The notes beneath the pieces were generated by a model that was given only the letters and a program-made list of their open reading frames with translations, was not told where the DNA came from and made no database searches. From Hyphochytrium catenoides (Eukaryota; Sar; Hyphochytriomycetes; Hyphochytriales; Hyphochytriaceae), in the NCBI GenBank assembly GCA_900088475.1, contig FLMG01004558.1, positions 1-37,074 on the forward strand: 37,074 nt of DNA, read 5' to 3'. Shown here piece after piece: positions 32,804 through 37,074 of the stretch (the first letter of the stretch is position 1; every line of letters starts with the position of its first letter). Both the position numbers and the translations under genes were made by a program.

Positions 32804-33376
32804 ATGACCTCGCAAATTAGAAACCAGAATGAGACCGAAAAGGCGGTGTTCCGCTACAGCTACACATCGGGGATGAGGACGGGGATCACAACCTTCATTG
32901 CTACTTCTGGTCTCTCTCTTGCTGGGCACTACATGTCTCCTTGGTACCGCAATCGTCTAGGTGTCAGCGGAAAGGTGGCTCTTCCTGTCATGGCAGCCGT
33001 GGCGGCCTTTACGATCAAGACCGAGACCTTACTTCTAGCGCATAGGAGGGATCCTGAAGGCTTTCTCTCTAAAATGGGAGTAGAGCGTCTGTCTCGCCAC
33101 ATAACCAAAGTGAGAGAAGAGGGCTCCGCCGGTGGCCATCTTACCTGGTATCATAAGGGTGCGAACTGGGTCTATGACCATCCTTTCAGGACCTTGGTCA
33201 TGGCAGCGATCCCAGCTGTTGGAGGAATCGCCTACTCACAATCTCTCGACAAGAATGTTCTTCCCTCCCAGAGAGTAATGCACACAAGAGTTTATGGGCA
33301 AATGACCGTTCTTGGTCTACTCATCGGCTCTATGGCGTTCCATGACTGGATGGAGAAGAGAGGCAAGTTCGAGTAG
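32804..33376 (+). CDS. Rcf2-like respiratory supercomplex factor with HIG1 domain, single coding exon
   Basis: ATG 32804 to TAG 33376, 190 residues. HIG1-domain proteins sit in the inner mitochondrial membrane and modulate cytochrome c oxidase and bc1-COX supercomplexes. The C-terminal half matches the HIG1 region: two hydrophobic helices (TLVMAAIPAVGGIAYSQ and MTVLGLLIGSMAFHDW) around the basic motif SQRVMHTRVYGQ (about 155-166), which follows the family's (S)Q..M..RVY.Q pattern. The N-terminal half has two more hydrophobic segments (about 28-45 and 57-80). Four predicted helices with the HIG1 part at the C-terminus is the yeast Rcf2 layout and not that of the shorter Rcf1. The frame is open upstream to 32747 without another ATG. 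A TTTCAG directly before ACAAG-ATG suggests a 5' UTR intron. It converges on the syntaxin gene. Confidence 0.85.
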   Translation: MTSQIRNQNETEKAVFRYSYTSGMRTGITTFIATSGLSLAGHYMSPWYRNRLGVSGKVALPVMAAVAAFTIKTETLLLAHRRDPEGFLSKMGVERLSRHITKVREEGSAGGHLTWYHKGANWVYDHPFRTLVMAAIPAVGGIAYSQSLDKNVLPSQRVMHTRVYGQMTVLGLLIGSMAFHDWMEKRGKFE

Positions 33377-33580
33377 ACACGGGAGCACCAGAATTGTATA
33401 GCTTTAGTGAGTGCTTGGTGGGCTCATTGATGATATGGGGAAAGTAAGGCTCAAATAGATAGATATTGGTGTCATCATGGACAAGAACTATAAAGAAGAT
33501 CTGCGGAGTCCGCCGTGATCTGTCACTCCTGGTCCAGACAACTTCCTCTACTTGGTAAACTAGTTGACATGATTAAGGGT

Positions 33581-33586
33581 AATAAA
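33581..33586 (+). promoter_or_regulatory. Putative polyadenylation signal of the HIG1 gene
   Basis: AATAAA on the plus strand, 205 bases after the HIG1 stop and just short of the syntaxin stop at 33620. Assigned by position only. Confidence 0.4.
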
Positions 33587-33619
33587 TGAGCTGTTAGTTT
33601 CTCAATGGTGTCACGATGA

Positions 33620-34995
33620 TCATGATGGACTTACTTTGAGGATGAGCGGTACCAAGATTATAATCAAGAGGATGAGGATGGCGATAAAGATGTACCACAT
33701 CCGCTTGTTTGACTTTTTCTGTTTCGTTGCTGCTTCTGCTAGCTGCTCAACTCCAGCTCGGACATTCTGATTCGCATCCTCTATATTTGTGGCAACCTGT
33801 TCCACCTGGACTGCCTGGGTCTCCGCCAACTCGTTAACCTCTTGGAATAGTTCCTTCAGCTTCACTGCATCTCTAGCTAGGTTCTCATACTCTTGTTCTC
33901 TCTGTGAAAACGACGAAGAGGGTAAGAATCCGAATGGGTAGCACTTCCTTCACTACCATATGACGAAGATGGCCCGTACCTCAGCTAGAAAGTCAAAATC
34001 GGCATGAGTGACCTTGTTTGCATTGGCATAAAGCTGATCCTGTCTTTGTTGTGGAGGCTCGTTGAGCAAAGCACCTGCATCATTCATTTATCAGGTAAGA
34101 GAGAAATGTAGGATAATGTAGAGGATGAGGAAATACGCACTGGAGCTTGTCTTGCGGTACACCGACATCCGGGTAATATTTTCTTGCTCTAAGTTAAGGG
34201 ACTCCTGATTGACACTTCTAAAGTTCTCGAAGACCCGCGTGAAGTCTCTGTTAAGCAAGACGAAGAAGAGAGAGTTGTGGTCAGTCTTCTCCACCCAAAC
34301 GACATCTCTCCTCCTCCACTGAGACAAGGTCAAAAGCAAAGCCTCACCTGTGCAGTTTTTTCAGATTAGGATCCCTCATCACACCCTGATTATCTGTGAA
34401 ATAGTGGCCAATCGTCGTTGCGTTCTCCTTGGCCTGTTCCCTGCACTTTGACAGCTATCGGGACCATAACGTGAGTTATTCAACCCAATAAACTCACACA
34501 ATCATCGTAACTCGCCTGCTGTCTGAAGGATGTCGTGTCATGGCGTGTGCCAATCTTCTGATTGAGTGATCGTAGCTCCCTCACTTGGGCATCAAATCTT
34601 TGTATTCTTTCGGCAACAGCCCCCGGGTCGAGGTTCCGACCAGAGGGCTGAGCTCTGTACGAGTCTACGTAAGGGACCCGCGGGCGGGAGTCACCCTGAT
34701 CTCTGCTTTGGCTCGAGCTCCCATAATAGCCTCTGTTGTCAGCGCCTCCTCCTCCTCTGGAACTACTGTAATAACCCCTATCATTCCCTCCACTAGAGCT
34801 ACTCTGTCCATAATTTGGACTTGACCGTCCGCCGCCTGGTAGCAGAACGAGAATCGTTACTTTGGGGTCAACACATCGTGACCTGCGATGACGGATCTGT
34901 CAATTACCTTGACGGTTCCGGGAGTCATCGCCATAACCTCTTTGGTAACCTTGATTGCGACCGTCAGGCCGACGCTGTGCGGCTTCCTCCCACAT
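33620..34995 (-). CDS. Syntaxin-type Qa-SNARE with Gly/Ser/Arg-rich N-terminus, six exons
   Basis: Exons on the minus strand: 34995-34908, 34835-34516, 34454-34348, 34247-34141, 34074-33980, 33901-33620. The frame is 999 nt, 332 residues. Syntaxins sit on target membranes and form the Qa part of SNARE fusion complexes. The C-terminus has a SNARE helix (DFDFLAEREQEYENLA through ATNIEDANQNV), with Gln268 at the ionic zero layer, a basic KQKKSNKR stop and a transmembrane anchor (about 307-329, WYIFIAILILLIIILVPL). Upstream is a helical domain (AERIQRFDAQVRELRSLNQK, KENATTIGHYF, DFTRVFENF) resembling the Habc bundle of endosomal syntaxins (Pep12/syntaxin-7 type). Residues about 1-95 are unusual: Gly, Ser, Arg, Tyr and Asn-rich, with RGYYSSSRGGGG and RGYYGSSSQS. 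Intron 2 uses a GC donor (CAG|GCGAGT). The ATG at 34995 is the best start, but in-frame sequence is open upstream, so an extra 5' exon is possible. Confidence 0.9.
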
Positions 34996-35132
34996 ACTCC
35001 CTTCAGCGCACTCCGATGTTTGATCAAAGACGAAAGAGACGGCGACGAGAGGGTTGCTATGTTTGAGAAGAAAAGCCCTTCCCGCTTGCCTTCTGAGAAG
35101 GCGAGTCACCTGACACTACGTTCTATTGGTAG

Positions 35133-35257
35133 ATGTCAGATCATAGGGTACAGTTGCTTTATGGCTATCACCCTCCTGTTGTCTGGAGTCCCGTCACTCA
35201 GCAAGGATTGAGCCTAACCTACTATAAGGCCAAGAGACTCTGCGAAGCTCTGTACAG
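35133..35257 (+). CDS. Candidate first coding exon, divergent from the syntaxin (doubtful)
   Basis: ATG 35133 opens 41 codons (MSDHRVQLLYGYHPPVVW..., ending YYKAKRLCEALY) and reaches a GTAAAT donor at 35258. Composition looks protein-like. The next segment in the same register, GVSQQQLRLYYELAHYVFLV (from about 35322), is separated by an in-frame TAA. Typical-length splicing puts it in another phase, and only an 18- or 24-base intron would join it. It may be a pseudogene fragment or a chance frame. Confidence 0.2.
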
Positions 35258-36354
35258 GTAAATAGGTTGCTGCAGGCGCAGACAATGTCATCTGGCCATC
35301 TGGTCATCGGCCATTGGCGTCTCTCAGCAACAACTCCGCCTTTACTACGAGCTCGCTCACTATGTCTTCCTGGTTTCTCTTGTCGATCCAATGTAATTGC
35401 CAAGCAAGGGGCCAACTATGTGCGGAACAGCTGGCCATTTTACAACTATCGAACTTCTAAAGGACCAGATAGTGCGCACGTCACTCAACTCTTCGACATC
35501 TTTACTGCGCTTTTGATTTCCGGTAACTCAATGCTTGCGGGATGTGCGCACACTGCCGAGACTCTTAGGAGCTCCCACCCAGTTCAGTGAAGGTTTACAA
35601 GGGTCACGATTCACAGAGTTGATGTCCGTTGGCCCATCCGTCCTCCCACTTCTGCCATAGTTTTCGGACCTGAGACTTCTGTTGTGTGCGCCGCCGCCTC
35701 CATCTTTTCTGAGTGTTGAGAGACGAGGAGAAACTTTATGCTCCCGCAATTGAGAAAATGGACAGCACTGGAAAGCTTTCAGAAAAAAACAGAATAGTAT
35801 TCGGGATCAATGGAACTGTGAAAGCAGGAACAAATTGATGCTGGAAGAACTTATTATTGCAAACTTGAGAACTTTGTCAGTCCTGGGGGTTCAGAGGACG
35901 ACAGTATTTCTTCATTGCGTAGACTCCACTACAGCTGACATACTACACGCACAGCAAGGTCGCACCCGTGGAATGAGCCTGTAAGCTTGTGCTTTCTGCT
36001 TGAGGCTTTACCAAAAAAAAAATGGTATCTACAATAAAGCCGTACTTTGTGTCGTTGTGCTCATGTTGTGTTGTTGCCTCCTCTGTCCTCATCATCAAAG
36101 CAAACAACTGAATGGAACTTATCTTTGTTTCCTTTCTACGAGTAGTCGGTCATAATCTTTTTTAGCCGTCTCACTTTGTTAATAATTGCGCACAGCTTCT
36201 CTTCTCTTCATTATGATGATCCATCAGGTTCCTGAGCTAATAATAACCCTTCGTTCATTATTGTCATTCCATAATTATCATCCTCACCTCCTCCTTTATC
36301 TTCATCCAAGTGTAGATCAAGACACCACCACCACCAACCAAGCCGAAGGACCCC

Positions 36355-36420
36355 GCAATAAGGAAGAAGAAGAAAAAGAGAAGAAGAGTGATGAGAAAGA
36401 AGAGGAAAAAGACTGCTGAG
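36355..36420. repeat. Purine-rich GAA/AGAA low-complexity tract
   Basis: Runs of GAAGAAGAAAAAG and similar sequence are seen on the plus strand, giving Glu/Lys-rich shadow frames. Confidence 0.75.
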
Positions 36421-37074
36421 AATTTTTGACATACATGATGAATGAAAAGAACGTTCCAGACGATTGAAGATGACCTACTACTATTTTGAGGTCGAAGCGA
36501 GACATCAAGTCAATGCTTACTAATTTATCTCTCATCTCTCCACAAGAAGGAAGCAGCCACAGTGAGACATTATTGGATGGCATCCGTCCTCAGAAAGAAA
36601 GATACAGGGCCATAAATAAACAGCTAGCCCGAAGAAGAAGTCAAGCAGAAGAAGATATAAAAAATATCATCAACATCAGGGCAAGGAGGAGCGGAACAAA
36701 CACTATCATTTACTGTTCTATGATGAGTTGACTGGGCTTCTTTCTTCATTACTGTACTGCCTCGGTCGCTCGGCCAGCTTCTTCTGCATGATGGCATGAT
36801 GGCCAGCTCTTCAAAATCAACATAGACAGATTCCTAAAAGTGCTGATAAAGTTGGGCAATATAAATAAACTGGCAATAGACTGGCCACAACCCTTCCGTA
36901 GTTCGTTACGTACACGTACAACCGGCCCAATCTCGCTCGCCCATTGTAAACCCTCACTCACAGAAGAGAGCGATCTGGTAGTAGTTCTACGCTAGCCCAA
37001 GAAAAAGAAGACATGATGAAGAGCAGCTGCTGCTGTCTCATAGGGAACACTAGCATGAAGGTTTTATTAGGAGG

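Larger units (their letters stand above)
34996..37074. other. 3' terminal region of the window without a firm gene
   Basis: The part next to 34995 should contain the syntaxin promoter. One candidate first exon (35133-35257, plus) is listed separately. From about 35750 the sequence is AT-rich, with a purine-rich GAA/GAG tract at about 36355-36420 and no credible gene. The Gly-rich minus-strand frame at about 35610-35740 could be an upstream syntaxin exon, but the join is unproven. Confidence 0.45.

Noticed and set aside
1-37074. tRNA, rRNA, CRISPR array or prokaryotic operon
   Set aside because: No conserved tRNA B-box arrangement, rRNA sequence, regularly spaced repeats or operon-like spacing was seen on either strand.

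Overview
This window is nuclear DNA from an intron-rich eukaryote, most likely a microbial one. It encodes spliced genes with clear eukaryotic identities: an F-box protein, the GPI-transamidase subunit GAA1, an unconventional myosin, a cation-diffusion-facilitator transporter, a globin, an Rcf2/HIG1 respiratory factor and a Qa-SNARE. I found no rRNA, tRNA, CRISPR, operon or prokaryotic feature. The phylum cannot be fixed from the sequence alone. The secreted cysteine-rich protein at 19202-20632 looks like a kind of gene I associate loosely with oomycetes and other stramenopiles, but that is recollection and not a search result. All three stop codons are used, so the genetic code looks standard.

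Layout: 187-1447 (+) F-box protein; 1811-7255 (-) GAA1 in 17 exons; 7887 to about 9.6-10.1 kb (-) an unrecognised charged protein of at least six exons; 10478-18782 (+) a myosin in about 27 exons with one 44-base assembly gap; 19202-20632 (-) a single-exon secreted protein with a probable GPI-anchor signal; 22322-23197 (+) a two-exon transposase-like DNA-binding protein; 24823-27022 (+) a CDF metal transporter; 27341-28185 (-) a globin; 28186-32803 a gene-poor block; 32804-33376 (+) an Rcf2-like HIG1 protein; 33620-34995 (-) a syntaxin; 34996-37074 no firm gene. Several neighbours converge with short 3' gaps (F-box/GAA1, myosin/secreted protein, CDF/globin, HIG1/syntaxin). The myosin probably shares a promoter region with the unrecognised minus-strand gene.

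Exon models were built by hand by joining GT-AG (or GC-AG) sites so that reading phase and family similarity are both preserved. Coding lengths of the GAA1 (2199 nt), CDF (1266), globin (699), syntaxin (999) and F-box (528) models all divide by three. About 62 introns were delimited, and four need a GC donor. Many introns carry long CT or GA simple repeats, and these produce many Ser/Leu-rich or Arg/Glu-rich shadow ORFs.

The genes are mostly unrelated housekeeping functions, not an operon-like system. One functional link is that GAA1 (GPI attachment) lies in the same window as a protein that ends in a GPI-type signal. The most interesting leads are the high share of GC-AG introns, the glycine-rich N-terminus of the syntaxin, the unrecognised tail of the myosin, a paired-HTH protein without a catalytic domain, the unrecognised gene at 8-10 kb, and a dense ACAAGTAC motif cluster near 29.2-29.6 kb.
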